In this document: positions 8,595 through 17,303 of the stretch, in pieces
How the letters are laid out: the number at the start of each line of letters is the position of its first letter
Position numbering within the stretch: position 1 is the first letter of the stretch
Origin: Anaerolineae bacterium
GTDB taxonomy: Bacteria > Chloroflexota > Anaerolineae > Promineifilales > Promineifilaceae
Assembly: GCA_023382655.1 (NCBI GenBank)
Contig: JAHDWK010000004.1
Coordinates: forward strand, 88,538 to 152,537
Length of the DNA stretch: 64,000 nucleotides
Direction: 5' to 3'
Translations under genes and position numbers: made by a program
The notes under the pieces: model-generated
Database searches by the model: none
Told to the model about the DNA's origin: nothing
What the model saw: only the letters and a program-made list of their open reading frames with translations

Positions 8595-9143
8595 ATGGCA
8601 CTAAATGTGGTGTTAACTGGCTTTATGGGAACGGGCAAAACAACCCTCGGCCGTTTGCTGGCAGAGCGGCTGGGGTTTGGGTTTGTGGACACGGATGAAC
8701 TGATTATGGGGCGCGACGGCCGTACCATCCCCGACATCTTTGCTCAGGATGGCGAAGCGTACTTTCGAGGGCTGGAAACGGCCGTAGCCCTGGAATTGGC
8801 CGTGCAATCTAACCTGGTCATCGCTACCGGCGGGCGATTGATGCTGGACGAGGTGAATGCGAACGCGCTGGAACGGCACGGCTGTGTCTTCTGCCTGACC
8901 GCGACTGTGGAGGAAATTTTGGCGCGGGTGCAGGATGATGAGCGACGGCCGTTGCTCAATGTGCCCGACCCGGCGACGCGGATACGGGAATTATTGGCGG
9001 AGAGAGCGGCGGGGTACGGCCGTTATCCGCAAATTGATACGACGGCCAAGACGGCTGATGAGGTGGTTGAGGAGATAGAAATGAAAATCCGCGAAGAACG
9101 CGAAGGGGTTCATGGAAGACATGAAGGGACGGGGAGAAAATGA
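8595..9143 (+). CDS. aroK: Shikimate kinase
   Basis: A 182-residue P-loop kinase that phosphorylates shikimate at O3 in the chorismate pathway. The Walker A motif GFMGTGKTT is at residues 8-16, followed by the substrate-binding aspartate in FVDTDELI and the shikimate-binding stretch ATGGRLML. The usual GGG of that region reads GGR, which is a mild oddity. The lid contains RRPLL. The gene forms an operon with a HIT protein (4-bp ATGA overlap) and aroB. The C-terminal 20 residues are charged and look non-conserved. Confidence 0.9.
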   Translation: MALNVVLTGFMGTGKTTLGRLLAERLGFGFVDTDELIMGRDGRTIPDIFAQDGEAYFRGLETAVALELAVQSNLVIATGGRLMLDEVNANALERHGCVFCLTATVEEILARVQDDERRPLLNVPDPATRIRELLAERAAGYGRYPQIDTTAKTADEVVEEIEMKIREEREGVHGRHEGTGRK

Positions 9144-9523
9144 TACGGCCGTGCCCCTTTTGCCCGCCGTTGCTGGATGAGACGGAAATCGTTTTGCAGA
9201 GCGACCATTGCTTTTTTATGCAGCAGCCGCAGCCTGTGTTGATCGGTTCCGGGCTGATCGTACCCAAACAGCACCGGGAGACAGTTTTTGGCCTGACGCC
9301 CGTTGAATGGCAAGACACGTACACCTTGTTACAGCGGGTGAAAAATCTACTGGATGCGCAATATGCACCCGATGGTTATAACCTGGGTTGGAATGTTGGC
9401 CCGGTAGGTGGGCAAGAAGTTTTCCATGCCCATTTACATGTTATCCCCCGCTTCCGCGACGAACCACTGGCCGGTAAAGGCATCCGTTACTGGCTGAAGC
9501 AGGAAACAAACAGAAGAAGTTGA
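9140..9523 (+). CDS. HIT-family (histidine triad) hydrolase/transferase
   Basis: 127 residues with the histidine-triad signature HAHLHVIPR near residue 99. An N-terminal CPFC pair is typical of bacterial HIT proteins. HIT enzymes hydrolyse or transfer nucleotidyl groups (AMP-lysine, AMP-amidates, dinucleoside polyphosphates); the natural substrate here is unknown. It is translationally coupled to aroK by a 4-bp overlap and lies 6 bp before aroB, so a housekeeping role in the same transcript is likely. Confidence 0.88.
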   Translation: MIRPCPFCPPLLDETEIVLQSDHCFFMQQPQPVLIGSGLIVPKQHRETVFGLTPVEWQDTYTLLQRVKNLLDAQYAPDGYNLGWNVGPVGGQEVFHAHLHVIPRFRDEPLAGKGIRYWLKQETNRRS

Positions 9524-9529
9524 ACCAAG

Positions 9530-10588
9530 ATGAACGAAGCAACGATACTGAATGTAAAACATCCCGACGGGCAATATGAGGTCATGGTGGGCAGCGGGCT
9601 GCTGCCGCGCTTAGGGGAACTGGCGCGTATTGCCGGGCCGGTGGCGGTGATTACCGATGAACACGTGGGGCCGTTGTATGCATCCGCCTGTGGTGAGGTG
9701 GCTTGTGTGTTGACTGTGCCTGCTGGCGAGCAGCACAAAACGCTGCCAACGGTGAATGGCCTGTACAGCCAGCTATTGGCGGCGGGCATTGATCGGACGG
9801 GTACAGTGGTGGCATTGGGCGGCGGCGTGGTGGGGGATATGGCCGGGTTTGTGGCCGCCACCTACATGCGCGGCGTGGCTTTTGTGCAGTGCCCCACCAG
9901 CCTGCTGGCGATGGTGGATGCCAGTGTGGGCGGTAAGACGGGGGTGGATTTGCCGGAGGGCAAGAATCTGGTAGGGGCGTTTAAGCAGCCCACGGCCGTA
10001 CTTGCCGACATTGCCACCTTACAAACATTGCCCCCGGCTGAATTTGCGGCGGGCATGGCCGAAGTCATCAAACACGGCCTGATCAGCCATCCCCGGCTGT
10101 TCCAGCAAATCGAGGATGAGGGGCGGCGGCTGCGCACGATGTCCCCAGTACGGCTGCAAACGTTGGTCAGCGAGGCCATACGTGTAAAGCGGGATGTGGT
10201 GCAAGAGGATCCGTTTGAACACGGCCGTCGTGCCCTCCTCAATTTAGGTCACACCTTTGGTCACGCTATTGAGCAGGTGAGTGGTTACCGGGTGACACAC
10301 GGGCAGGGGGTGGCCCTGGGGCTGGTAGCGGCGGCGCACCTGTCGGCGCGGTTGGGCTATTGTGATGCGGCGCTACCGGCGCGAGTGGAAGCTGTTTTGC
10401 GTCAGGTAGAGCTGCCCACGCGCATCCCCGCCGATTTGCCCCCCGACCCCATTTACCGGGCCATGTTTAGCGATAAGAAGAAGGTAGGCAACCGACTGCG
10501 CTTTGTGTTGCTGCGCGATGTGGGGCAGGTGTTTGTGGCCGACGATGTGGCGGAGGGGGATGTGATGGCAGTAATCAGTCAGCGGTGA
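9530..10588 (+). CDS. aroB: 3-Dehydroquinate synthase
   Basis: A 352-residue NAD- and metal-dependent enzyme converting DAHP to 3-dehydroquinate, the second step of the shikimate pathway. Signatures visible are the NAD-binding GGGVVGDMAGFVAATYMRG, the segment PTSLLAMVDASVGGKTG, the metal-ligand region GMAEVIKHGLI, and LLNLGHTFGHAIE followed by HGQGVALGL. Length matches the family. It forms an operon with aroK and the HIT gene. The stop codon lies in the inverted repeat tract shared with the convergent DUF58 gene. Confidence 0.96.
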   Translation: MNEATILNVKHPDGQYEVMVGSGLLPRLGELARIAGPVAVITDEHVGPLYASACGEVACVLTVPAGEQHKTLPTVNGLYSQLLAAGIDRTGTVVALGGGVVGDMAGFVAATYMRGVAFVQCPTSLLAMVDASVGGKTGVDLPEGKNLVGAFKQPTAVLADIATLQTLPPAEFAAGMAEVIKHGLISHPRLFQQIEDEGRRLRTMSPVRLQTLVSEAIRVKRDVVQEDPFEHGRRALLNLGHTFGHAIEQVSGYRVTHGQGVALGLVAAAHLSARLGYCDAALPARVEAVLRQVELPTRIPADLPPDPIYRAMFSDKKKVGNRLRFVLLRDVGQVFVADDVAEGDVMAVISQR

Positions 10589-10646
10589 GCAGTGAGCAGT
10601 TGGCAGTAATCTGGTACTGCTCACTGCTCACTGCTCACTGCTTACG
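10577..10646. repeat. Inverted heptad-repeat tract at convergent gene ends
   Basis: Direct units (GTGAGCAGTGAGCAGTTGGC) and inverted units (TACTGCTCACTGCTCACTGC) form a potential hairpin. It contains the stop codons of both aroB (plus) and the DUF58 gene (minus). Confidence 0.85.
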
Positions 10647-11964
10647 TTAATGAAAAGTGCCCTGGCTGTCTGGCGCTGCGGCTGAGTACGGCCGTCAGGT
10701 TATCCCCATTGTTTACCACATACGTCACCATGCCACTGGCTTGCAACACGGCTGCCAGATTGTCGGTGGAGCGACTACTGCCAAACGAGGCCGGGTTTAC
10801 CAGCACCGTCACCAGCCGCAGGCCGCGCCGGGCTAACTGGCGTGACGCTGTGCTCCACTGCTCCCGCGACGTTGGGGTGACCACAATGAGGGTGGTGCCC
10901 CGTGGGAACAAGTGCGCTTCGGCATTGAGCATATCGCTAATAGGTACCTGTCCCTTGGCCCGCAGTACCGACAGCGTTTCCAAAATGCGGTTAAGTTGTC
11001 GTTCACCGCGGTCGGGTTGCACAATTTCGGCGCTTTGCCCATAGGCCAGCATACCCACCGCCCGGTCCTGGCGCAGAAAGTATTGCGCCAGTGAGGCAGC
11101 AATGGTAACAGTGTACTCTTCAGTGGACTCGGGCAACGTAAACTTTTCCGGCGTTAGCCACGAAGGGATGTCGCTGATAGGGCGAGCGGGTCGCGAAGAG
11201 GTGGTAGAGATGGAAGCATGATCAAAGACAGCCATATCGGGGGCTATCCAGATGTCGGCCAGGGGGTCCAGTTCAAATTCCTTGACGATGAGACGGTCGC
11301 GGCGGGCAGTGCTGCGCCAGTGGATACGGCTGAAGCTGTCGCCGGGTACGTAGTCGCGCACGCCGGCGGCGTTGGTAGTGACGACATGGGTACGGCGGCG
11401 GAGGGCGTCACCGCCGGGCAAAATGCCGATGGGTAGGGCAAATTGGTGAATGTCAAAGGTGAGGGGGAAGATGACGACGTTGGTAGTGGGGGTGATGTCC
11501 TTTTCCATGGGGAACAGGCCAAAGGGGTCGCTGGTGCGCAGGCGCAGTGGGCCAAGCTGGTAACGGCCGCGTTCCCGGCAAATGGTGTTGACCCGCCAAC
11601 TGTAGGAATCCCGTATGCCCAAATTGTGGACGACGTGGCTGGTAAAGTGGCCGGGCAGGGTGGCGTAGTCCCGTACTTCCAGCCACAGTTTGGGAATGTA
11701 CCAGGTATTGCGCACGGTGAAGCGTTCTTCTAACGGCCGTCCCACCTGTGTCCGGCGTGTGCGGGTTAGCCGAGACAGATGCACAAAACGAATGTTGGCA
11801 TATGCCCAGATAAACGAAATGATGAGCAACAATCCCAGTAGATAGGCCAGATTAAACCAGATGTCACGCCCGGTCGTCAGACCGCCCACCAAGGCTACGA
11901 TAGCCAAAAGGATGACGGTGGTACGGCGCTGGCCAAAGTGGATGCGGCGGAGGTATTTTCTCAT
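10642..11964 (-). CDS. DUF58 domain protein
   Basis: A 440-residue protein. Two hydrophobic helices at residues about 14-55 are followed by a beta-rich region and the DUF58 core (DYVPGDSFSRIHWRSTARRDRLIVKEFE around residues 195-225). The C-terminal part resembles a von Willebrand A-like fold. DUF58 proteins are encoded next to MoxR ATPases, as here, and are thought to act with them in envelope stress or assembly of metal-containing complexes. The moxR gene lies 42 bp upstream on the same strand. A transglutaminase/DUF4129 gene, often the third member, is not adjacent, but a DUF4129 protein lies at 40706-42430. Confidence 0.88.
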   Translation of the reverse strand: MRKYLRRIHFGQRRTTVILLAIVALVGGLTTGRDIWFNLAYLLGLLLIISFIWAYANIRFVHLSRLTRTRRTQVGRPLEERFTVRNTWYIPKLWLEVRDYATLPGHFTSHVVHNLGIRDSYSWRVNTICRERGRYQLGPLRLRTSDPFGLFPMEKDITPTTNVVIFPLTFDIHQFALPIGILPGGDALRRRTHVVTTNAAGVRDYVPGDSFSRIHWRSTARRDRLIVKEFELDPLADIWIAPDMAVFDHASISTTSSRPARPISDIPSWLTPEKFTLPESTEEYTVTIAASLAQYFLRQDRAVGMLAYGQSAEIVQPDRGERQLNRILETLSVLRAKGQVPISDMLNAEAHLFPRGTTLIVVTPTSREQWSTASRQLARRGLRLVTVLVNPASFGSSRSTDNLAAVLQASGMVTYVVNNGDNLTAVLSRSARQPGHFSLT

Positions 11965-12006
11965 AGTGGTATGCGTAAAATGTAAAGCCTGACGTCGCTT
12001 TACGTT

Positions 12007-12957
12007 TTATACCTTCACCTGTGCCCCTGGCACCGGAATACGGTCGAGAATGTCCTGCACAATTTGGGATGGCTCTACGTCTTTAATGCGGGCGGCGGGG
12101 CCAACGATGATGCGGTGGCTGAGGGCCGCACTGGCAAGGACTTTTACGTCGTCGGGCAGCACATAGTCACGGCCAAACATGGCGGCGCGAGCCTGCGCCA
12201 GCCGGTACATGGCCAGGGCGCCGCGCGAACTGGAACCCAGATAAACATCGGGGTGTTCGCGTGTCTGGCGCACAATTTCGACGATATATTCTTTGACGAG
12301 GGTGTCAATGTAGATGTCTTTGACGGCCGTTTGTATAGCCAACAACTCATCCACCGGCACCACCTGTTGCAGGGCATCTACCGGGTGCGTGTGCTGCTGC
12401 CGATCCAGAATTTCAATTTCATGCGCCCGGTCGGGATAGCCCAGGCGAATGCGCAGCAGGAAACGGTCTAGCTGTGCTTCTGGCAGGGGGAAGGTGCCTT
12501 CGTATTCAATGGGGTTTTGCGTCGCCAGTACCATGAAGGGGGGGCCAAGTGGGTAGGTGTGGCCGTCTACCGTCACTTGTTTCTCTTCCATCGCCTCCAG
12601 CAGGGCAGACTGGGTTTTGGGGGTAGCGCGGTTGATCTCGTCTACCAGTACAATCTGGGCGTGGATAGGGCCAGGGCGAAATTCAAATTCCTGGTCGCGC
12701 TGGTTAAAGACGGAGACGCCGGTCACATCGCTGGGCAGCATGTCGGGCGTAAATTGGATGCGCTGGAAGGCGCAGCCAACGGATTTGGAGAGGGATTTTG
12801 CCAGTACCGTTTTGCCGACGCCGGGCACATCTTCGATGAGAATGTGTCCCTGACACAGCAGCCCCATAACGGTCAGCTGTACTTCGGGGCGTTTGCCGAC
12901 AATGACACGCTCGACGTTTTCAATAATACGGTTGGCGACAGCTTCAATTTCAGCCAT
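12007..12957 (-). CDS. MoxR-family AAA+ ATPase
   Basis: A 316-residue AAA+ ATPase. Walker A is in [15 protein letters not shown], Walker B in [16 protein letters not shown], and the sensor-1 asparagine in [14 protein letters not shown]. The segment [15 protein letters not shown] is a MoxR hallmark. MoxR ATPases act as chaperone-like remodellers for partner proteins carrying VWA or DUF58 domains; the DUF58 gene follows directly. Start ATG 12957 is preceded by AAGGAG with good spacing. Confidence 0.94.
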   Translation of the reverse strand: MAEIEAVANRIIENVERVIVGKRPEVQLTVMGLLCQGHILIEDVPGVGKTVLAKSLSKSVGCAFQRIQFTPDMLPSDVTGVSVFNQRDQEFEFRPGPIHAQIVLVDEINRATPKTQSALLEAMEEKQVTVDGHTYPLGPPFMVLATQNPIEYEGTFPLPEAQLDRFLLRIRLGYPDRAHEIEILDRQQHTHPVDALQQVVPVDELLAIQTAVKDIYIDTLVKEYIVEIVRQTREHPDVYLGSSSRGALAMYRLAQARAAMFGRDYVLPDDVKVLASAALSHRIIVGPAARIKDVEPSQIVQDILDRIPVPGAQVKV

Positions 12958-12996
12958 GCGTGATGCTCCTTTTGGGATGGGTAATTGAGTTAAGGT

Positions 12997-13023
12997 GTAA
13001 CGCGATTTGCCAAATCGCGCTAC
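12997..13023. repeat. Short palindrome (CGCGATTTG/CAAATCGCG)
   Basis: A near-perfect 27-bp palindrome built on CGCGATTTG and its complement, in the 210-bp gap between moxR and the GH2 gene. Only one copy is present in the window. Apart from it, one ACGGCCGT at 13111 and the hairpin at 13137, the gap holds nothing recognisable. Confidence 0.7.
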
Positions 13024-13136
13024 ATAATACCGGGGATTTTAGCACACCTCTTCCCAGGTGGCGGCTGTTCCGGCGGTTCGTTGGTTTATCGTAGGAAATA
13101 TACGCGGTGCACGGCCGTTTTTATGATTCGTGTTCT

Positions 13137-13169
13137 AGACATCCGATTTCTCAAAGAAATCGGATGTCT
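13137..13169. repeat. Dispersed hairpin element, copy 1 (AGACATCCGATTTCT stem)
   Basis: A perfect 15-bp stem (AGACATCCGATTTCT and complement) with a 3-nt loop at the 3' end of the beta-mannosidase gene, overlapping its stop codon. A second copy with a different stem tip lies at 22983-23014. It may serve as a transcript end or stabiliser; there is no T-run on the minus strand. Confidence 0.85.
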
Positions 13170-15630
13170 ATGGTTGGTATGTGTCGTAAAGGGATTGCAC
13201 ACGCAGATTGTCTGGAGTGGGTAGGCTGCCATCGGCCGTCTGCACGGTAATGGTCACAGATTCTCCGGGGCGTAAGTGACAGAAGTTATCAGAGAAATGG
13301 CCGTCAGCCGCCAGCGATTCCACCCAGACGAAGAGGGCAGGTTTGTGCGTGGTTAGGGTGATCTGATTTTCGTCCACCATGCGCATTTCCAATTGGGGGT
13401 CGGGCAGTTCCAGGTGTTTGGGCCGAACAAAATGCACCAGATTGGTGGAAATGGTCTGCCCGTCTACCTGCAAGGACAGCCAGAGCAGCAGGCGGCGCGG
13501 GCCATGTTCGGCCAGAGCATTTTGCAGGTTTAGCGTTTCGATCAGGCTGTTCTGGTTGGGGGGAATGGTCACGGCCGTAACCGCCTCCAGCAGCACTTCC
13601 CCGTCTACCGTCATCAACTGCCAGCTTACTTCACCCTCTACTGTCTGCAACTGGTCGCTGGTGACGTGGATTTCCACCGTGCCCGTTTCCGCATCTTCCA
13701 GACCGGAAACCAGCAGCGGGGCGTTGAACTTTCTGGCGAGGTAGTGGAGGGCTTTCCAACGGCCGTGACTATCCAATGACGACCAACTTGCCACCGGCCA
13801 GCAGTCGTTTAGCTGCCAATACAGCGTGCCCATGCCGCGGGGCATACTGCGCCGCCAATGCTCCACGGCGTACTTCATCGCCATGCCTTGCACAATCTGG
13901 CTCAGCCAGAGCGTGTTTGCAAACGAGGTGGGGAAGCGGAACCAGTCCAACATGTAGTGGATGATGGTCTGGTTGCCGATGCCACTGCGCTGGTGATGCT
14001 CCATGATGTAGCTGGTGATATTGCGGTCTTCAGGCAGGGTGTATTGCGCCACCATGCGCGGCTCCGGGAAGGATTGGAAGCCAAATTCGCTGTTAAAACG
14101 GTGTTCGCAGGTGTGGTAAAACTCAAACGGTTTTTTGCCGTGCCACACATCCCAGATGTGGGCGTCGCCGGATTTGGGGTCGTTAAAGTAGGTGCGGTTG
14201 CCAATGGGCGTATGGGGGCTGCTGGGCCAATAGTCAGTTTGCGGGTCAAGCTGCTGGATGAGTTCGGGCAGGAGTTGGTCAAAGAGACGGCCGTAATCCG
14301 CCCAACTCATGCAGTAAGATGTCCATTCATTGCCCACCAACCCTTGTTCCAGTTCATTGTTGCCACACCACAGCGCCAGGCTGGGATGGTGGCGCAGGCG
14401 GCGCACATTATCCTCAATTTCGTGGCGCACTGTTTCCATCCACGCATCATCAAAGGTGGGGTAGGCGGCGCAGGCAAACATGAAATCTTGCCAGAGGCAA
14501 ATGCCCAACTCATCGCACAAGTCATAGAAAATGTCTGGCTCATAAATGCCACCACCCCAGACGCGCAGCATGTTCATATGCGCGGCGGCGGCATCTTGCA
14601 GCAGCCGCGCATAATGTTCCGGGGTGATGCTGGTGACGAAGGTGTCGGCCGGTATCCAGTTAGCCCCTTTGGCGAAGAAGGGCACGCCGTTGACCACAAA
14701 TTGGAACGACTCGCCCCACTCGTCGGGATGGCGATCCAGTTTGAGGGTGCGCAGGCCAATGCGTTTGCTGATGGTGTCCAGCGTGTGGTCGTCGGCCAGC
14801 AATGTTACCTTCACTTCATATAACGGCTGTTCCCCCATCCCATTTGGCCACCAAAGCCGGGGGGAAGGTATGATCAATTGGCAATGATCAATGGGCAGTT
14901 GACAAGTGGTTGAGGCCACAATCTCCCCTTGAAACGTGACTTCAATTGACAAGTGACCATTGACAAGTGACCATTGACCATTTTCCACGGCCGTTTCCAC
15001 CGTCAACGTCACCTGCCCCGGCTGTGAATGGTCTTGCCGAATGTAAACGTCGGTCAGGCGGGCGGTGTTATAGGCGATGAGGTCAATGTCACGCCAGATG
15101 CCACTGGTGGTTAATTTTGGCCCCCAATCCCAACCGTAATTGCAGGGGGATTTACGCAGCCAGTTGCCACCGGCTATTTTGTGGCTGTCGGTGCCCCAGT
15201 TAGGTAGGGAGCGCTCCTGTTCGCGGGCACGGCCGTAGGGCAGCGGCGCGGCAAAATCCACCACAATCTCATTCTCACCTGGCCGTAAAATCTCCTTCAC
15301 GTCAAATTCCCAGGTGCGAAACTGGTTATCGGTCTGGCCGAGAGAGTAGCCATTGACCGTCACCGTCGCCAGCGTATCCAGCCCGGCGCAGTGCAGCAAA
15401 ACGTGATCATGTGCCAGAAAATCGGTCGGCACGGCAAACACGCGGCGATACGTCCAATCCGTCTCGCCAATCCATTGCACTTCCAGCTCGTTGTCCCGGT
15501 AATAGGGGTCAGGAATGTGGCCCGCCGCCAGCAAATCGGTATGCACACAACCGGGCACGGTAGCCGGGATGGTGTCAGTTTCGTTTGTTTTGTGGAGTAG
15601 CCAACGGCCGTTGAGTGTGAGTTTCTGCAT
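13168..15630 (-). CDS. GH2 beta-mannosidase
   Basis: A cytosolic glycoside hydrolase family 2 enzyme of about 820 residues, expected to release mannose from mannooligosaccharides. The N-terminal sugar-binding domain contains VPGCVHTDLLAAGHIPDPYY, characteristic of beta-mannosidases. The acid/base is Glu426 (WCGNNELEQG) and the likely nucleophile is Glu515 (FNSEFGFQS). No signal peptide is seen. The track start at 15651 is replaced by ATG 15630, which has GGAG four bases upstream. Oddity: around residues 215-255 two heptad-repeat tracts are translated (GQWSLVNGHLSI, TTCQLPIDHCQLII), adding non-family sequence without breaking the frame. It fits functionally with the secreted GH5 mannanase at 31.9 kb. 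Confidence 0.9.
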   Translation of the reverse strand: MQKLTLNGRWLLHKTNETDTIPATVPGCVHTDLLAAGHIPDPYYRDNELEVQWIGETDWTYRRVFAVPTDFLAHDHVLLHCAGLDTLATVTVNGYSLGQTDNQFRTWEFDVKEILRPGENEIVVDFAAPLPYGRAREQERSLPNWGTDSHKIAGGNWLRKSPCNYGWDWGPKLTTSGIWRDIDLIAYNTARLTDVYIRQDHSQPGQVTLTVETAVENGQWSLVNGHLSIEVTFQGEIVASTTCQLPIDHCQLIIPSPRLWWPNGMGEQPLYEVKVTLLADDHTLDTISKRIGLRTLKLDRHPDEWGESFQFVVNGVPFFAKGANWIPADTFVTSITPEHYARLLQDAAAAHMNMLRVWGGGIYEPDIFYDLCDELGICLWQDFMFACAAYPTFDDAWMETVRHEIEDNVRRLRHHPSLALWCGNNELEQGLVGNEWTSYCMSWADYGRLFDQLLPELIQQLDPQTDYWPSSPHTPIGNRTYFNDPKSGDAHIWDVWHGKKPFEFYHTCEHRFNSEFGFQSFPEPRMVAQYTLPEDRNITSYIMEHHQRSGIGNQTIIHYMLDWFRFPTSFANTLWLSQIVQGMAMKYAVEHWRRSMPRGMGTLYWQLNDCWPVASWSSLDSHGRWKALHYLARKFNAPLLVSGLEDAETGTVEIHVTSDQLQTVEGEVSWQLMTVDGEVLLEAVTAVTIPPNQNSLIETLNLQNALAEHGPRRLLLWLSLQVDGQTISTNLVHFVRPKHLELPDPQLEMRMVDENQITLTTHKPALFVWVESLAADGHFSDNFCHLRPGESVTITVQTADGSLPTPDNLRVQSLYDTYQP
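14873..14985. repeat. Heptad-repeat tracts inside the beta-mannosidase coding region
   Basis: Two tracts made of units such as CAATTGACAAGTGACCATTG and ATCAATTGGCAATGATCAAT lie within the GH2 gene, separated by about 30 bp of ordinary coding sequence. They are the same kind of element as the intergenic tracts but remain in frame and are translated. Confidence 0.8.
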
Positions 15631-15645
15631 TTTTCTCCAAATAAG

Positions 15646-15700
15646 CATCAAAGATGGCGCAGATTAAAAGCAATCTGTGAAATCTGCGCCATCTTTGATG
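15646..15700. repeat. Long perfect hairpin between the ABC ATPase and GH2 genes
   Basis: A perfect 20-bp inverted repeat (left arm 15646-15665, right arm 15681-15700, beginning CATCAAAGATGG) with a 15-nt loop. It lies directly after the ABC ATPase gene (minus) and before the GH2 start. It is likely a terminator or processing site for the ATPase transcript, though without a T-run. Confidence 0.8.
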
Positions 15701-15701
15701 G

Positions 15702-16394
15702 TCAGATTTCATTCTGTACCACCTGGGCAATGACACCATCTTGCAAATGCAAGACCTGGTCTACGTATTCATCCACCAGGCTGTCATGGGAAGCCATGAG
15801 CATCGTCATCTCTTCCTCTTTGACAATCTGGCGAAAGAGGGTGAGTACGTCCTGCGCGGTTTCGGTGTCCAGTTCGCCGGTCGGTTCGTCGGCCAGGACG
15901 AGGCGGGGGCGGTTGGCAATGGCGCGGGCGATGGCCACGCGCTGCTGCTGCCCGCCGGACATTTCATACGGCCGATGCCCGGCCCATTTGCTCAGCCCGA
16001 CCAAATCCAGGCAGTAATGGGCGCGCTCGGCCCGTTCTTTGCGCGGCGCTTGGGCAATGCGCAGCATCAATTCTACATTTTCAAAGGCGGAGAGGGTAGG
16101 GATGAGGCCAAAAGATTGAAAGATGAAACCTACTTCGGCGCGCCGCCAGACGGTGCGTTCTTTATCGGAGAGACCTTGCAGCGTACGGCCGTAAATCTCT
16201 ATCGTACCCGTCGTTGGTTCATCCAGCCCACCCAGGCAGTTCAACAGCGTGGTTTTGCCGCTGCCGGAGCGCCCCTTCAAAGCCACAAACTGTCCGGCGT
16301 CAATCTGCAAATCTACCCCCCGTAAAGCGCGGATGCTGTTTTCGCCACTGCCAAAGGTTCGTTCCAGTTTTGCTACCTTGATTGCTACCGTCAT
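15702..16394 (-). CDS. ABC transporter ATPase, LolD/MacB type
   Basis: A 230-residue ATPase. Walker A is GRSGSGKTT, the Q-loop is in IFQSFGLIPTLSAFENVELM, the signature is YEMSGGQQQRVAIARAI, and Walker B is RLVLADEPTGELD. This sequence type (LolD, MacB, FtsE-like) energises FtsX-fold permeases that export lipoproteins, peptides or antibiotics, or operate mechanotransmission. No permease is adjacent on this strand, so it is an orphan ATPase in this window or works with a permease encoded elsewhere. Confidence 0.9.
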   Translation of the reverse strand: MTVAIKVAKLERTFGSGENSIRALRGVDLQIDAGQFVALKGRSGSGKTTLLNCLGGLDEPTTGTIEIYGRTLQGLSDKERTVWRRAEVGFIFQSFGLIPTLSAFENVELMLRIAQAPRKERAERAHYCLDLVGLSKWAGHRPYEMSGGQQQRVAIARAIANRPRLVLADEPTGELDTETAQDVLTLFRQIVKEEEMTMLMASHDSLVDEYVDQVLHLQDGVIAQVVQNEI

Positions 16395-16399
16395 CCTCT

Positions 16400-16441
16400 C
16401 TTTATCACCTTGTCACCGTGTCACCTTGTTACCCTGTCAAG
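16400..16441. repeat. Heptad direct-repeat tract (CACCTTGTCACCGTGT type)
   Basis: Tandem variants of TCACCTTG/TCACCGTG/TTACCCTG upstream of the ABC ATPase gene, in its presumed 5' leader. Confidence 0.65.
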
Positions 16442-16597
16442 TATGAAAGGCGCGCCCATTATACCGGTTTTGTGATCAATGGGCAGGCGGTAGCTTTGAC
16501 AAAGAATCTGGCGAATGTTATAACCACTTCGGTTGGTTGACGGCCGTCCCCCAACCACCGCAATAGGCTGTTTTACCCGTATTGGTGCGAGGTCAAT

Positions 16598-17203
16598 TTG
16601 GATACCGAACCGCAACCCGCCACACCACTACCATCCGATTCCCATACTGACTGGTCAACTATACCTGATTTTCAACTGATAGAAGCGTGCCTGGGTGGTG
16701 AAGAAGCAGCGTGGTCAGCGTTATTGGCGCGTTACGGCCGTCTCATCTACACCATCCCCCTCCGCTTTGGCTTTTCTAAAACAGTCGCCGACGAAGTTTT
16801 CCAGGAGACCTGCCTGATTCTGCTGGAAGGGCTGAACGGCCTGGAAGACCGCCACCGGCTGAGTTCCTGGCTGATGACCGTCACCCGCCGTGCCTGTTTG
16901 CAACGGATTCACCGCCCTGCGGCCCCGGACGCCGACCCGTTGCCAGACACACTGCACGCCGTCACCCCCACCATTGAAGAGCAACTGCAACAACTAGAAC
17001 AGCAATACCTGGTACAAACCGCGCTGAATCGCCTGCCGGAACGGGACCAACAACTCCTGCGCGCCCTCTTTTTTGAAGAACCACGACGGCCGTATGAAGA
17101 AATCGCCCGCGACCTGGGTATCTCCGCAGGCAGCATTGGCCCCCTGCGGGCGCGCGGCCTGAAGCGGCTGCATCAGGAGATGGTGCGGCTGGAACGGCCG
17201 TGA
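16598..17203 (+). CDS. ECF-type RNA polymerase sigma factor
   Basis: A 201-residue sigma-70 family protein. Region 2 spans residues about 25-95 (LIEACLGGEEAAWSALLARYG, ADEVFQETCLILLEGL, HRLSSWLMTVTRRACL). Region 4 spans about 140-195 (LNRLPERDQQLLRALFFEE, YEEIARDLGISAGSIGPLRARGLKRL). The start is TTG 16598, supported by GAGGT at 16589-16593; no better in-frame start is visible. It heads an apparent four-gene cassette with an anti-sigma-like protein, a TPR-CHAT protein and a subtilase. It is therefore expected to be held inactive until the downstream proteins relay a signal; that mechanism is inference. Confidence 0.9.
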   Translation: MDTEPQPATPLPSDSHTDWSTIPDFQLIEACLGGEEAAWSALLARYGRLIYTIPLRFGFSKTVADEVFQETCLILLEGLNGLEDRHRLSSWLMTVTRRACLQRIHRPAAPDADPLPDTLHAVTPTIEEQLQQLEQQYLVQTALNRLPERDQQLLRALFFEEPRRPYEEIARDLGISAGSIGPLRARGLKRLHQEMVRLERP

Positions 17204-17265
17204 ACCGTAACCCGTAATCCGTGAGACGATTCGGATTACGATTTACGGATTACGGGTTACGAATT
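17203..17265. repeat. Inverted heptad-repeat tract (CGTAACCCGTAATCC type)
   Basis: Begins at the last base of the sigma-factor stop codon. Direct CCGTAACCCGTAATCCG units are followed by inverted GGATTACGATTTACGGATTAC units, separating the sigma gene from the anti-sigma-like gene. Confidence 0.85.
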
Positions 17266-17303
17266 GTATTTTTACCATCTGTTTTGCCACTGTAAGGAAT
17301 GGT

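Noticed and set aside
15207..15220. Second CelR-like site (AGGGAGCGCTCCTG) within the beta-mannosidase gene
   Set aside because: Three of 14 bases differ from the operator, and it lies deep in coding sequence, encoding RERSLP.
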